Counted from the first letter of the stretch, positions 11,501 to 21,460 are shown. The stretch is 64,000 bases of DNA from Carettochelys insculpta (GCF_033958435.1 NC_134167.1:7522001-7586000); one strand, 5' to 3'. A program made the numbers and translations. Notes: a model not told the origin generated them from the sequence alone.

Positions 11501-13177
11501 TGGGACTTTTCAGTCTGGAAAAGAGGCAATTGAGGGGCGATATGATAGAGGTATATAAAATCATAAATGGTGTGGAGAAAGTGAACATAGAAAAATTATT
11601 TACCTTTTCCCATAATACAAGAACTAGGGGACACCAAATGAAATTGATGGGTAGTAGGTTCAAAACTAATAAAAGGAAATTTTTCTTTACACAGCGCACA
11701 GTCAACCTGTGGAACTCCTTGCCGGAGGAGGCTGTGAAGGCCAGGACTCTATTAGGGTTTAAAAAAGAGCTTGATAAATTTTTGCAGGTTAGGTCCATAA
11801 ATGGCTATTAGCCAGGGGTAAAGTATGGTGCCCTAGCCTTCATTACAAGGGCAGGAGATGGATGGCAGGAGACAAATCACTTGATCATTGTCTTCTGTTC
11901 TCCTTGTTTGGGGCACCTGGTATTGGCCACTGTCGGCAGACGGGATACTGGGCTGGATGGACCTTTGGTCTGACCCAGTGTGGCCATTCTTATGTTCTTA
12001 TGCTCCAAAGAAGGATCTAAAGCTTGTTCGATGACACCGTGAAAAGGATTTGGGATGCCTATCAAGCAGTGTGTGATGTGCCCCTCGTTTCCTCTTTCAG
12101 ATGTTGATATCCTTGCGACAGGTCGTGTGTGAAAAGCTCAATATCCCCATTGAAAAAGTGGAGCTGAGTATGGGCATGTCCACAGACTATGAACGTGCAG
12201 TAAGTTTGGTTTCCTTTGGCCGCTGACACAAGCTCCCTTTAGGGATAATGAGAGCACAGGCCAGGGATCAACCAGCCAGACCATGCAGCCCATCTCGCAC
12301 TGAGATTCTGAAGCTGAGTCTCCTTAAGAGCACAGCAAGCTTAACTGTAAGCCTAGAATTGGGTCATTGCAGGTAGACCTCTGTTTGATTTGTCATGATC
12401 CTTCCCAGAGTAAGAATTGCTCCAGTGACTTCCACATTAGCATGACTTTGAGTGCAGGTTCTGTTAAGGGCGCAAACTGCCTATCTGAGGGATCCCATCC
12501 CTGAGCCTGTCTCAATTGCTAATGTATGTCGTTGCATCACTCTCATGTGGTAGGGCAGTGCTGTTATCTCCATTGTACAGTGGGGAAACATAGGCACACA
12601 GATTAAGTGACTTGCCCATGCTCTCTCAGGGTGTATGTAGTAGAGCAAGGAATGGAATCTGGGGATCCCAAGTCCCCGTCTAGCACCCTAAACCCTGGGT
12701 CTGTCTTCTCTCTCTCTCTCTCTCAACCTGAACTGCTTGAGTCTTCTGGCCCAAGACAAGTCTGTTTATAGCAGAGAACTGCTCTGAGCATGGGAATGAG
12801 GCTAGTCTGTTTGCTAACTCATTCCACTCTTGGGTACCTTCTGCACTATGACTAAATGATCAAAACGGCCAGTTGAAGCCCAAATGTGGAGCTGAGATTG
12901 CACATGGGACTAGTGCATTCTTGTGTGTCCTAATGGATAAGCCCCAAGCTGGGTTACTGCTAGGGCTAACAGCCTGTGGGACAAAGTTGTATGGAGCCAC
13001 CATTTCTGAGGGCTGTTTTGTTCTCTCTTCTGTCTACAGATTGAGGTTGGATCCACAAATGTGCGGATTGGAAGCATTATTTTTGGAGAGCGGGACTACC
13101 CCAACAAACCAGCCAACGCCAAGGCCCTCAGTGAGGCTCAAAGCCAGTCAGAGACTTTGGCAGCACTAGGGCATTAA
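2470..13177 (+). CDS. PLPBP: PLPBP gene, coding exons 2-8 (gene-level entry)
   Basis: Pyridoxal-phosphate homeostasis protein (PROSC; YggS/COG0325 family), a single-domain TIM-barrel-like protein that binds PLP without known catalysis and buffers free PLP; human loss causes vitamin-B6-dependent epilepsy (established knowledge). Seven exons with AG/GT borders join in frame to 735 nt, 244 codons plus stop. The human protein is about 275 residues, so roughly 30 N-terminal residues in exon 1 are missing. Visible family motifs: AVSKTKP with the PLP-binding lysine (human Lys47), [42 protein letters not shown] and the phosphate-binding segment GSTNVRIGS. No frameshift or stop interrupts the joined exons, so the gene looks functional. 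The next gene on the same strand is ADGRA2, as in human. Confidence 0.97.
2578..3817 (+). other. PLPBP: PLPBP intron 2
   Basis: 1.24-kb intron, GTAAGT to CACTCAG. I recognise no repeat family, RNA gene or additional exon in it. Confidence 0.75.
3818..3853 (+). CDS. PLPBP: PLPBP exon 3 (36-nt mini-exon)
   Basis: Twelve codons, [12 protein letters not shown], between acceptor CACTCAG and donor GTAAGT. It aligns with human [12 protein letters not shown] and restores the FGENYVQEL motif across the splice. Too short for ORF finders; identified by homology and phase (0/0). Confidence 0.96.
3854..4902 (+). other. PLPBP: PLPBP intron 3
   Basis: 1.05-kb intron, about half of it the hAT-like element at 4213-4704. 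Nothing else recognised. Confidence 0.75.
4213..4704. mobile_element. hAT-like element in PLPBP intron 3
   Basis: Left end CAGGGGTTGGCAACC and right end GGTTGCAGACCCCTG form inverted termini. The internal motif GAGCCAC occurs in both halves. Flanks TTTTACTC and CCTTAGTC match at 5 of 8. No transposase frame. Confidence 0.6.
4903..4978 (+). CDS. PLPBP: PLPBP exon 4
   Basis: 76 nt, acceptor TTCTCAG, donor GTAAAC, ending in phase 1. It encodes [20 protein letters not shown], then [13 protein letters not shown] is a signature strand of the YggS family. Confidence 0.96.
5608..6192. mobile_element. TIR element (GGCTATGT...AGACAAGGCC type)
   Basis: Starts GGCTATGTTTACGCTAC and ends GTAGTGTAGACAAGGCC, an imperfect 17-bp inverted terminal repeat. 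The 585-bp interior is non-coding. The same terminus type bounds 9633-9955 and 17468-17824. The superfamily is not determined; target duplications are unclear. Confidence 0.55.
6470..6570 (+). mobile_element. Possible degenerate CR1 3' tail
   Basis: GATGTGGCTCTGACCCAGTC followed by CATCTGGCAAATCTTAAG resembles the CR1 3' end, in which TGGTCTGACCCAGTNTGGC precedes the terminal octamers. Strongly diverged. Confidence 0.3.
6876..7046. mobile_element. hAT-like element, short
   Basis: Ends CAGCTGTGGTGTCCAACC and GTGTTGGACCCCACAGCA are inverted. The interior is A/T-rich with paired GCTATAGC/TGGCTAC motifs. Exact boundaries and the target duplication could not be fixed. Confidence 0.45.
7455..7638 (+). 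mobile_element. hAT-type MITE copy 2
   Basis: Begins CAGTGGTCCCTCTAATATT and ends TTACAGGAACGCTG. The flanks TCTGTGAC (7447-7454) and TCTGGGAC (7639-7646) match at 7 of 8, an aged 8-bp target-site duplication. The core has GAATAAATTTTGTTAT, GTAGAAACACAGGCTG and GCTAATCAGCTG, shared by all copies. Confidence 0.8.
7690..7860 (-). repeat. Weak MIR-like SINE
   Basis: Contains a reversed MIR-style core: ATTTAATAGATGGGAAAAC followed by a degenerate match to the segment corresponding to the SINE's GACTTGCCC region. Diverged. Confidence 0.3.
7962..8096 (+). CDS. PLPBP: PLPBP exon 5
   Basis: 135 nt, acceptor TCTCCCTAG, donor GTAAGT; enters in phase 1 and leaves after the first base of the next codon. 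It encodes [20 protein letters not shown] and continues through [25 protein letters not shown]. It matches human at nearly every motif position. Confidence 0.97.
8097..8642 (+). other. PLPBP: PLPBP intron 5
   Basis: 546-bp intron with GTAAGT donor and TTTTCAG acceptor. No repeat or other feature recognised. Confidence 0.75.
8643..8785 (+). CDS. PLPBP: PLPBP exon 6
   Basis: 143 nt beginning with GT, which completes the split serine codon AGT; acceptor TTTTCAG, donor GTAAGA. It encodes [17 protein letters not shown] and ends [29 protein letters not shown] is a conserved barrel strand in YggS proteins. Confidence 0.97.
9633..9955. mobile_element. TIR element interrupted by a MITE
   Basis: Left end GGGGCTACACTTCTGTAG and right end GGAGTAGACGAGGCC resemble the inverted termini of the 5608-6192 element. 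The halves are separated by the MITE at 9730-9907, so this element was resident first. Confidence 0.45.
9730..9907 (+). mobile_element. hAT-type MITE copy 3 (nested)
   Basis: Begins CACTGTTCCCTCTGATC and ends TTAGCGGGAACACTG. The core TGCACCAAGGCATGTGTGAA and GCTAATCAGCTGGGCAGC match the other copies. Flanks CCTCTGAG and CGACTCTG are similar only if shifted, so the duplication is uncertain. Confidence 0.75.
10435..10580 (-). repeat. Weak MIR-like SINE
   Basis: AGAAACTGAGTGATCTAGAG followed by GACTTGTTCACGGCTG resembles the reversed MIR core (GAAACTGAGGC, then GACTTGCCC). Diverged. Confidence 0.35.
11095..12002 (+). mobile_element. CR1 LINE, 5'-truncated 3' end (ORF2 C-terminus)
   Basis: 908 bp nearly identical to 57309-58229 of the long CR1. 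The frame at 11170-11811 (213 residues plus stop) differs from the long copy at 9 of 213 residues. A 1-bp insertion near 11143 separates it from the upstream RT remnant. It ends with two TTCTTATG octamers. The element carries no complete EN or RT domain and cannot be autonomous. Similarity to the long copy implies a recent insertion. Confidence 0.95.
12101..12199 (+). CDS. PLPBP: PLPBP exon 7
   Basis: 99 nt, 33 codons, acceptor CTCTTTCAG, donor GTAAGT. It encodes [20 protein letters not shown], then [20 protein letters not shown] is the conserved loop near the PLP phosphate. Human has [20 protein letters not shown], so divergence is concentrated on the helix. Confidence 0.97.
12535..12705 (-). 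repeat. MIR-type SINE
   Basis: Reversed MIR core: TACAGTGGGGAAACATAGGC, then TTAAGTGACTTGCCCATGCT and a GGAATGGAATCTGG block. Confidence 0.65.
12705..12724. repeat. (TC)n microsatellite
   Basis: About ten CT dinucleotides directly 3' of the MIR SINE. Confidence 0.8.
13040..13177 (+). CDS. PLPBP: PLPBP exon 8 (terminal coding exon)
   Basis: Acceptor TGTCTACAG; 45 codons and TAA at 13175-13177. It encodes [20 protein letters not shown] followed by a divergent tail ending [15 protein letters not shown] is the PLP phosphate-binding segment. The last 25 or so residues differ from human in sequence, as expected for a disordered tail, but total length is similar. Confidence 0.97.
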   Translation: MEVGSTNVRIGSIIFGERDYPNKPANAKALSEAQSQSETLAALGH

Positions 13178-13949
13178 ATTGAAGGAGGAGAGCTGCTCTA
13201 ACCTCACACCAGGGAAACCTCACTATGCACTTTCACCTCCTTCCGTAGTTACAGCTTCTCATGCTGGCAAAAGGAAACACCTGCTAATAGAACAGGGGCA
13301 TCAGAATCCATAAGGATACTTTGTGTGTGAGTAACAACCTGCAAACAACCAGAACACTTGTGATTGAAAAGTAACTTTTGTGTCTTAGCTACTTTTAAGG
13401 ACAATCACTGTATTGGATAAACTAATTAAACACTAGCATTGAGTTATTAACGGGCCAGAGGCATTTCCAGCAGCCTCAAGCGACGACATTTTTTAATCTG
13501 AGGAGCAGTTTGCCTGATGGATAACTAAACTCTGGTTATCCAGTTTTGTCAGAGGCATTGCTAAATAGCCACTCATTTGAGGTGACAAGGTTTGTGGCTC
13601 GATATCTACAATACCTGTAAGTAGACGCTACTTGGTAGAGACATACCAATAACTCCTAACGGGAGTGACGCTGACAAGAATAGATCTGCTCTGATAACGG
13701 ACAGATGAGTGAATAAAGAACACAGTTACTACTATGTCATTGGCACCTGCTTTTGGCACATTAATTGGAAAGTACGAGTGTATTGGTTGGCCAGAGTCTG
13801 TATTTGTCCTCTCCAGACTGGCCTTGCTAACTCGTATCGCTGGTAACATATCTCCTCCTGTCTTTGTAGGCCACTTGTAAGCCTTTCATTTTTTCCCTTT
13901 TTAAAGTGTTGATGTGAGCTGTTTACATACTACCTGGTAAATCTGGGCG

Positions 13950-14185
13950 CAGTGCGCTCTTCTGGATAGAGCGGGGGACTGTGTCTCAGGCTCCTGGCTC
14001 TGCCATTGGCTTGTTCTGTGATCTTAGGCAAGCCACCTAACCGCTCTGTGCCTCAGTTTCCCCATCTCTAAAATGGGGATAATAATACTGCCATACCTCT
14101 CCGGGGGAGTGTGAAGCGTGGTTGTTTGTAATGTGTTTGAAACCCTCGGAGGAAAGCTGTTGCAGAAATGCAAAGTATTATTACC
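13950..14185 (+). repeat. MIR SINE within the PLPBP 3' UTR
   Basis: Near full-length MIR organisation: a GGATAGAGCGGGGGACTG head, GCTCCTGGCTCTGCCATTGG, then CTGTGCCTCAGTTTCCCCAT and AAAATGGGGATAATAATACT. It is in the sense orientation relative to PLPBP. Confidence 0.85.
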
Positions 14186-14672
14186 CCATTATGTCCAGAT
14201 GTACATGAAATAAGGCATATTGCCCCTGCACAGATGCTGTAATATAGCTCCCAAATCTTTACATTCATTTATTCATTGGTCCTGACTGTTGCTCTTTCTA
14301 AAATAGAGCAAAATGCTCTTCCCTCACTGTAGCTGTTTCATCCAAGCTCGGATACAAGCTCCCATCCTGCTTGCAGCCCTCTGTTCCACTGACAGCATTT
14401 ACAGCTGATGCATTTTGACAATCGACTTTGGGGCCTTGTCTGTTGCTGGAATGAGGCTCCCGTAGTCCTCAGTAGCAATAACTGCTTTTCATGACAAAAG
14501 GCTTCTCTCTGTGTGCACGTATTTAGTTAAATCAGCCATGGGTGTTATCTTCTAAATGTGACTGGAAAGAACGCACTCAAATCAACCTGTCCTGCTCTAT
14601 AGTTTCAACCCTGCATGCAGTCTGCTCAGCCCTCCTCAGAGCTGCACAGGGTGGTGTGTGATCGAGTACATT

Positions 14673-14678
14673 AATAAA
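14673..14678 (+). terminator. PLPBP: Candidate distal poly(A) signal of PLPBP
   Basis: AATAAA in context TTAATAAAACTGTTGTGG. The alternative proximal AATAAA is at 13712-13717. Without transcript data I cannot say which is used. Confidence 0.5.
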
Positions 14679-15423
14679 ACTGTTGTGGATTTGAATGCCA
14701 TCTGTGCCAATTGCAAAGCCATTAAAAGATGTTATTTTTGTGTTCCGGTGTTTTGGATGAACACTGCGGCACAGTTGCTAATTGCCACGCATAATATGGG
14801 GCGATGTTCAGGGAGACAGGCGTGTTTCTGAACAGGAGGTTGCTTTGAAAGGCAGCTGAGGGGAAGGACTGCTTGAACTGAGGGAAAAGTCAAGACAAAC
14901 TGTAGGGGGGTCCTAAATGAAGTGCACAGTTCTCTTTGTGCCTCGAGGTGGCACTGTCCCCCTAATGCTGTGCAGCTGTACTTACAGCTAGCTTCAGAGG
15001 GAATGTTTACATGCAAGTTGTCACATACAGGTTAAAACAGCAGGTAAGCTAATGATGCGTCCGGGGGCGGATGTTTGAGATTGTGTGTTGGAAACCCATG
15101 CATATTAAAGGCCTACCTTGCTCAGCGCCTCAACAGAGCACCTTTTAGATGGCTGGTAAGTGATCCGTGTAGATTCTGGTGGAGGGGATGAAGTGGGGGA
15201 TAATACATGTTGAGAAGCTCACAACAAACATAAAGGTGGAAATGTGGAGCCCTGGATTTAGGTGAGTGGGAGGCTGGAGCAGGTTAGTGAATATATACTA
15301 GTGCGAATTCTCCCCTGTAACTGTGGAAGTTGGTTTTGGGTATTTTAAATCATGTGGTTGGGGTAGTCGTGTTATGACATCCAGTTCACCCAAAAAAAAG
15401 GGTGGGGGCGGGTGAGGGGGAAG

Positions 15424-15890
15424 TTGTGTCTCTCTGGTCTGGCATGGTGGGGATTTGGCAGGCCCTGAACAAGAGAATTTGCTGGACCAGGCTGAGGTCC
15501 ATGGATTCTGCCTTCAAGCATCCCTGCTGCAACCACAGTCTCCCAGACCAGGACTCTGGCCTCAGCTTCCTATGGCTGCCCTCAGGCTCCAGCCCCAAAC
15601 TGCTGTGGGGCTGCCAGGGGGCTCCCGCCTGCCCCGCACTGCTGTGGGGAAGACCGGGATCCCCAGCCCCTGCTGCCTAGGTGAGGAGCTCTGGCTCCTG
15701 GCCCCTGCACTGCTCCAGGGTAGATGGGGAGCTCCAGCCACTGGCTGCAGCTGAGCATCTGGCTACTGCCCTGGCCTGGCTTGTGGACCCTGGTGGTCAG
15801 TAGCCCCAACTCTTTACTCTGTCATCCCAGAATATCTGTGGTCCTGCTGGCCCATGGATGTTGCCTGATGAGAGTACTGGATTTGAGAGG
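15424..15890. mobile_element. Diverged TIR element, GC-rich interior
   Basis: Ends GTGTCTCTCTGGTCTGGCAT and GAGTACTGGATTTGAGAGGT, plus internal GAATTTGCTGGACCA and CCCATGGATGTTGCC, parallel the better-preserved element at 48462-48770. The middle (15580-15780) is a GC-rich run with repeated CTGCTGTGGGG and CAGCCCC motifs, apparently an expanded interior. Confidence 0.45.
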
Positions 15891-17013
15891 TGCTGTGGGG
15901 TATAGATACATTAATAGTAACCATAGGCTGTAATGTAATCATCATTAACCGGAGGAGCAGAAGGGTGTGTACTTTCTGCTCAGTCCCAGCTGCTCTGTGG
16001 ATAGTAAGGAACAGGCTTTAAGCAGAAGCAAGGGAAACAAAGAAGGAATGAGAGCGCCTTTGTCAATGACTCTCCATCAAAATAAGAAAAGTGGTAGAAT
16101 GGTTGTCGCTACTCTTTGCATTGGCTCACTTGACAGACTCCTGGCCTGTGCCATGGTGCTTTCTGCTGTGATCTGCTACGGCAGTAACAAGTAGGGGCTA
16201 TTTGTATTTTTAAACCTCAAACAAGCTGTAATTGTCTGTTTGCTTTCTGCTATGGAGCACAGAAAAGTGGGGCTACCTGGTAATGGACCCAGCTGTGAAT
16301 CTGTCTTCCTTATAATTCCTGTTCTCTCCGTGCAACTCACCTGCTTTCCTCTACTCACTTCCTGAATGAACACTGGCTGTGAGTGGGGCTTGCTGAGGTA
16401 CTGAGTGGTATGGACTGGGAAGGCTAGGGCCCTGGACTGCGGTATTGCAGGGGCGTGTTGATTCAGTGAGTTAATGCAGTGGATGTTGACTTGTGGAGAG
16501 TGGTATTCAAATAGCAAACTAGATCACAAATGAACATGTTTGGTCTCCAACTTCCCACCTGTGTCTGTTTGCACACTCAATTGCAGCAGAAAAAAGAGGC
16601 CAAGGAGTCATCCTGCTTCACAGAAGTACACAGTCCCAGCGGGGTCCAGGCCCAATAGCTGATATGATGAGGTGTGCAACATCAGCAGTGAACATTGTCT
16701 TGCAGCCTCAGCCTCTCCCACAGTGCTGATCTAAAGTGTAACGCGGGCAGCCTTCTGTCTATGCTGCAGGGCTGGTGGGCAGCAACAGAGCCAGCCTCAT
16801 GCCCACCCTGCCCCACAGAGGGGGATTGTCTTCTGTAGACACCCTGAGGGGGCAAGTAAGTGTGTCAGTGTGGTGGTTCTGATGGTAGACAGCTGTCCAG
16901 GGAGAAGCAGGGCTTTGACCACCCACTCATTTCACAGAGTCTACCTCCCACATGTTAGTAGCTGGTCACTGGAATGGAATCCATGGATTTATGATGAAAA
17001 GCTGGCTCATTAG

Positions 17014-17199
17014 CTACATTCCCTGTGATCATTTTCATCCTTGTACAGAATAAATTTTGTTACACACACTGAGGCATATATGAATATGCACCATCCGTAG
17101 AAACACAAAACCTAGCTGCGGGCGCTCAGCTAATCAGCTGGGCAGCATTTGACTTTCTCCTGAGTGGCCACACAAGCACCTAACTTACAGGGAAGGCTG
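17014..17199 (+). mobile_element. hAT-type MITE copy 4
   Basis: Core CAGAATAAATTTTGTTACAC, GCTAATCAGCTGGGCAGC and end TTACAGGGAAGGCTG. Flanks CTCATTAG and CCTGTTAG match at 5 of 8. Confidence 0.75.
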
Positions 17200-17467
17200 C
17201 CTGTTAGTAGCACCTCATACCCCTGCAACATAAACATCATTTACATCTATTAAAAGCACTTGCCTAGTTTGTTGTAGCAGTGCCATGCCTGTGCCACTCA
17301 GAAGCAGAGCCACAGAGACAATTCCCTAGGAAGAGGGAATATTTGCCTTGAAAGAATAATCCCAGAAAATAAAGGTTTAGTCTCGTGGCCAGATGGCTCA
17401 CGTCTCCCATATTAGAAACGTGAAGGAGTACTTGTTTGTTTTAAACCTGCAGCCTCTGACTCTCAGT

Positions 17468-17824
17468 GGCCGTGTCTATGCTAGCAAGTCCTCTAGGAAA
17501 ATAAAGCCCCTGCTGAAAGAACAAGTGCAGCGTCCATACACAAAATGCGCTGTTTTGAATTCCTTTCAAAAGAATGCAGCACGTCTTCTGGAGGCCCTCT
17601 TCCTCTCCCAGGTGAGGAAGAGCTCTTTCTCCAATTCCTTGGTTCAAAAGAGTGCTGAATTATTGGATCCCTGACCCATTCTTTCGAAAGAGCAGGGGCT
17701 GTGGGGATGCTCTTTCGGAAGAGCAGATTGTTCTTTTGATCCCCTTTTTTGTGGATGTGTTCCTTCAAAAGAAGATCTTCTGGAAGATCATCTTTCAAAA
17801 GATCACTCTAGTGTAGATGCAGCC
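17468..17824. mobile_element. TIR element with CTTTCGAAAGAG-like repeats
   Basis: Left GGCCGTGTCTATGCTAG and right TCTAGTGTAGATGCAGCC are inverted. The interior repeatedly uses CTTTCRAAAGAG-like half-palindromes (for example TTTCGAAAGAGCAGG, CTTTCGGAAGAGCAG, CTTTCAAAAGATC). The open frames on both strands follow from this pattern and are not genes. Confidence 0.55.
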
Positions 17825-19554
17825 ATTGGGTGTCACTCAGTTCTGTTGTGTGAAGATCTAAATAGCACTTATGTATTCATGTTTCTTCAGCATCACTGCG
17901 ATAGTCTTATCTTCCTTCCGTGTTTCTTTAGCACCTCTGTTGTCCAATGCCCCCACGCTCTGGGTTGTTTGGCCGGCTTCCTGCTTCTGATGGGCTTAGA
18001 ATTTTTTTTTTTTACTGTTTTTCTCTTTTGAGAGTTGCTTTTTATTTATTTATTTTTATTTTGCTTGCCTAATTATGGTGTGGTGGATGTGTCTCACCGT
18101 CTCTTTCCTCTGTTTAGCGACAATGGTATTTTTGTTTGGTCCATTTGCAGGCATTTTACTCGTGGGGATGTTCCTTTTAATTTCCATGTAACTAGCTTCC
18201 TCCTTTGTGTGTGTTGTTCCCTTTTTAGAAGTTAAATATTACTTTGCGAGTTTTCTTTAGTATCTGCTGTCCCCCCGCTGACGTTAAATTTAATTATATT
18301 ATAGTTGCTATTACTAGGCATTTCATCTCTTGGATCACATCCTGTGTGCCACTGCAAATATAGCTTTTAAAAACTAGGTTTTGGTCAGGGGAGCCTCAAA
18401 CAACAGTACAGAACTGGCCATTTCATACCATAGTGTGTTGCAGTAAAGTCCTGTCCACACAGACTACAGCTCCCACTCAGCCATGTATACCTCCCAAGAT
18501 GTGTTCAACTTGCATATTAACCTTGGACTTGGTATTAACTATAAAGCCACCGGACTCTTTCCTGGCCTTGGAAAAGCTGAGGCCCCCCTCAGAGGCACTC
18601 TGCTGTACAGGCTGACCCTTCCACAGCCCTTCAATGCAGTGAGTCAGCTGATCAGCAGTGAAGAACATGAGTTAGACTGCCCATCTATCCCGGGGAGTGT
18701 GAGACCCTCCCTGGGCAGACTTGGCTATCTTCAAAAGAAATAAATGGTGGATTATTCCCAGCTGGAATCTCCTGACTGCTGTTCCTTTCATAGCAGAGAC
18801 TCCATGCTGAACCTATATATAGATAAGCATCGATGCTAAATGACCAGCCTCCTACTCTAACAGCAGCTTTTGGAAACCACTGAGTTGTGCAGGCTTCAAT
18901 TACCCAGTTATGAGGTACGCAGTCTGTCCAGACGCCATCTTCCCTTCCTCCCTGCTCCTCCTGCTGCTGCTAAGTCAGGCTTGTTTGTTTCAGACAATAA
19001 CCTGTGCTGCAAAGGACTTGGATTCAAGTTTGACCTCCTTGCCAATGGATGAAATAAAATCAGTGTGTGACCCTATTTGACAGAGGTGTGGAAAAGTAAT
19101 CAGTGCTGGCTCTAGCTTTCAGTGGGGTGGGGCTGCTGGTAAGATTTGGAGACAGGAAAATTATCTGTTCCCCATTAGGCCTCATTAGACACAGGGTGGA
19201 ACAGCCTCAAAAGGAAAAGCGGGCTGTGTCGTTCCCTTCCCAGGGCAGGAAGGACTAAAGAGAAGACCTGGCTTTCAATTTCTGCCTCTGTGACTTCAGG
19301 CCAATTCCCACATGTGGATCAGTGTAGAATCTCTAGAGGAAAGAGAGAGAAAGCTCCGGCCATGTTTGCTCCTAAGTCTGTGCATGGGGAAACTTCACCA
19401 AGAGGCTGTCCGGGTATAGGGCTGTGCAGGATTGCGTTGTGTAGCGACTGAGCTGGAAATGAGAGGTAACCCTCTCACAACAACCACCTCTCTGCCACAA
19501 ACATAAGACTGGCCATAGGGAGTGAACCTCAAGCTAGTCCAGAGCCTGGTGCCT

Positions 19555-20240
19555 GATGAGGCTTTAGAAGGCAAGGACAAAAGAGGGCAATTATGAAGTG
19601 ATCCAACCCAGTGCCCACAAAGGTGGAAAAAGTACACAAAATGTTACTTGAGTAAAAGTGCAGCTGCTTTCACTTCTGGATACTTGACTACCATAAAGCT
19701 GCGGTGTGCGTGTGTAATTTTACCCAAGTAGTTTTCCCAGTGGCCACTGGTGATTTCTACTTAAGCACGCCCCACCCCCACACCCTGAGGCAGCTGTACT
19801 TTTACTTGAGTAACTTTTTGGATACTTCTTCCACCTCTGACGGTCCGCTCCCAGCTTCTGGCAGCTAGCAACGTGCAAAGCCTGGGGTTGAGCCCCTCTC
19901 CCTAGCCGAAGAGATCTATCTTCCAGGAATTCATCTAGCTCCTTTTTGAAGATGGTTAGACAGATGACCTTCACAGCATCACTTGGCAACAAGTCCCACC
20001 TGCTTCTTTGTGCTTGTTTTAAAGCTACTGCCCATGTCATATGGTGAACCCTAGTTCTCATGTTAGTGGAGGAGTGAATAAGACTTCCCTCTTCACTTTC
20101 TCCTCAGCAGGCATGATTTTGTAGACCTCTTATACTCCCCATCATCTCCCCTTTTCTACAGTCCCAGTTGTCTTCTCTTCCCTCCTGGAAGACATTCCAT
20201 CCGGACCACTGTGATTTTTTTTGCCTGTCTTTGTGCCTTG
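19555..20240 (-). mobile_element. CR1 LINE fragment (old), interrupted by hAT-like element
   Basis: Reverse complement of the CR1 3' region: GATCCAACCCAGTG, then after the hAT-like element (19618-19849) CTCCCAGCTTCTGGCAG, GAATTCATCTAGCTCCTTTT and ACCCTAGTTCTCATG. It corresponds to the C-terminal ORF2 and 3' UTR. Many indels; non-functional. Confidence 0.75.
19618..19849. mobile_element. hAT-like element nested in CR1
   Basis: Inverted ends CAAAGGTGGAAAAAGTAC and GATACTTCTTCCACCTCTG, with TTACTTGAGTAA motifs near both ends. Flanks AGTGCCCA and ACGGTCCG agree at only 4 of 8, so it is old or mis-bounded. It splits the CR1 around it. Confidence 0.6.
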
Positions 20241-20644
20241 TCTGCTCTTTGATCCTTCTTCACAGTGTGGCCTGAGAGATTGAACTCTGGGGTTTATTCT
20301 GTGCTCCTCAATGTTCTGTTCGTATCTTACTCACTTTGTGGCTAGAAGCATCTTGGTGTGGAAGTTTCCCCAGTAGCTGCTTTGCTGTACCTCTTCTGTG
20401 ACCAGAAGGCTGCCTGCCTGCCGCTCCCTTCAAACCCCCTTGCTCTGTTAAGCCCTCTGCCTTTTCCTAGCCTGGCTGGCTGAGTCAAGCCCATTCATTG
20501 CTGCACGACCTGCTCCAGCTCCGTGCCCAGGATTAACGAGGGTTACTGTGCATCCATGACTGCAGAATCAAATGAAAATGGGCTCTTTAGAGTGAGCACC
20601 TGGCTCTCACACTCACTCTTGGTCTCTGAGGAGATGCCCTAGAG

Positions 20645-20972
20645 CAGGGGCAAGCGAACTTTTTACATCTGGCCCCACTCTTTGTCCCTACAGTTAGCTG
20701 CACCTACCCCTCAACCTGGCTAATGTAATCCAAACTGACGGGCATTTTGGTGCTGTTCATATGAAAAAAAAACCAAGTATGTCTGCAAGAAAATGTCTGT
20801 AGAATGTAAAAACTCTGTTATTTGGTATAGAAATGTGAATGCACAGGCATAAAACAAGTAACATTTTTAATGAGATGGATGAGCCTGAAACCCAGCAATT
20901 GATCACGCTGTGCGCCCCTTATGAAATTTCATACCCACGCCAGGGAGCCTGCCCCATCTTTACATTCCCCTG
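20645..20972. mobile_element. hAT-like non-autonomous element
   Basis: Starts CAGGGGCAAGCGAACTTTTT and ends CTTTACATTCCCCTG. Flanks CCCTAGAG and CTGTAGAG match at 6 of 8. 328 bp, no transposase. Confidence 0.65.
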
Positions 20973-21334
20973 CTGTAGAGTGGAATTTGGGCTGAAGTCA
21001 GCGTTGAACTGCTAGCAGGGATGGAGTGACATGCAGCTCCATCTTGGGGGTGGTTAAATTGAGAGAGAGAGATTTCTCTTGTGATGGCTCTCATGCAGAA
21101 TTCCTGTATGTTTCTGCCCTCCAGGGCGTGATGCCCCTCTCGCAGGTTTGGTCATCATGTGCACTCTGGCCTTGGGAACAACTTAGGGAAAGTGCGTGGG
21201 TTCAGAGGAGGTAGAGGTCAACATAGCTCCAAGGGGCACTTGCACCTGGATCTCTTTAGAAGACTGAAAAAAACATGGGCAACTACTTAACGGCTTTTCA
21301 CCCGCACTGGGGACAGGACATGACATTCTTGCAA

Positions 21335-21460
21335 CAGAGGCATGGAGCAGCTCTAGGTTTAAGTCCCTGCTCTGCCACAGATTTCCTCTATGACACTGGA
21401 CAAGCCCCTTAACTTCCCTGGGACCTGGTTCTCCAGCTGTGTAATGAGGGCTGGGGAGGT
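21335..21460 (+). repeat. MIR-type SINE
   Basis: AAGTCCCTGCTCTGCCACAG, then GACAAGCCCCTTAACTTCCC and a GTGTAATGAGGGCTGG block follow the MIR layout. Confidence 0.6.

Larger units (their letters stand above)
8786..12100 (+). other. PLPBP: PLPBP intron 6
   Basis: 3.3-kb intron holding a TIR element (about 9633-9955) with MITE copy 3 nested inside (9730-9907), a weak MIR (about 10435-10580) and a young truncated CR1 (11095-12002) ending about 100 bp before exon 7. Confidence 0.75.
12200..13039 (+). other. PLPBP: PLPBP intron 7
   Basis: 840-bp intron with a MIR-type SINE (12535-12705) and a (TC)n run at about 12705-12724; otherwise unremarkable. Confidence 0.75.
13178..14700 (+). other. PLPBP: PLPBP 3' UTR (probable)
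   Basis: Sequence after the stop codon contains two AATAAA signals, at 13712-13717 and 14673-14678. The distal one is followed by a T/G-rich stretch (TGTTGTGGATTTG) typical downstream of a poly(A) site, giving a UTR of about 1.5 kb. A MIR SINE lies inside. The exact ends are inferred. Confidence 0.6.

Noticed and set aside
17393..17798. Overlapping ORFs on both strands near 17.5 kb
   Set aside because: They arise from palindromic CTTTCGAAAGAG-like repeats inside a TIR element.
18483..18743. 86-residue + strand ORF between the two genes
   Set aside because: No family resemblance, no splice context and no neighbouring coding signal.
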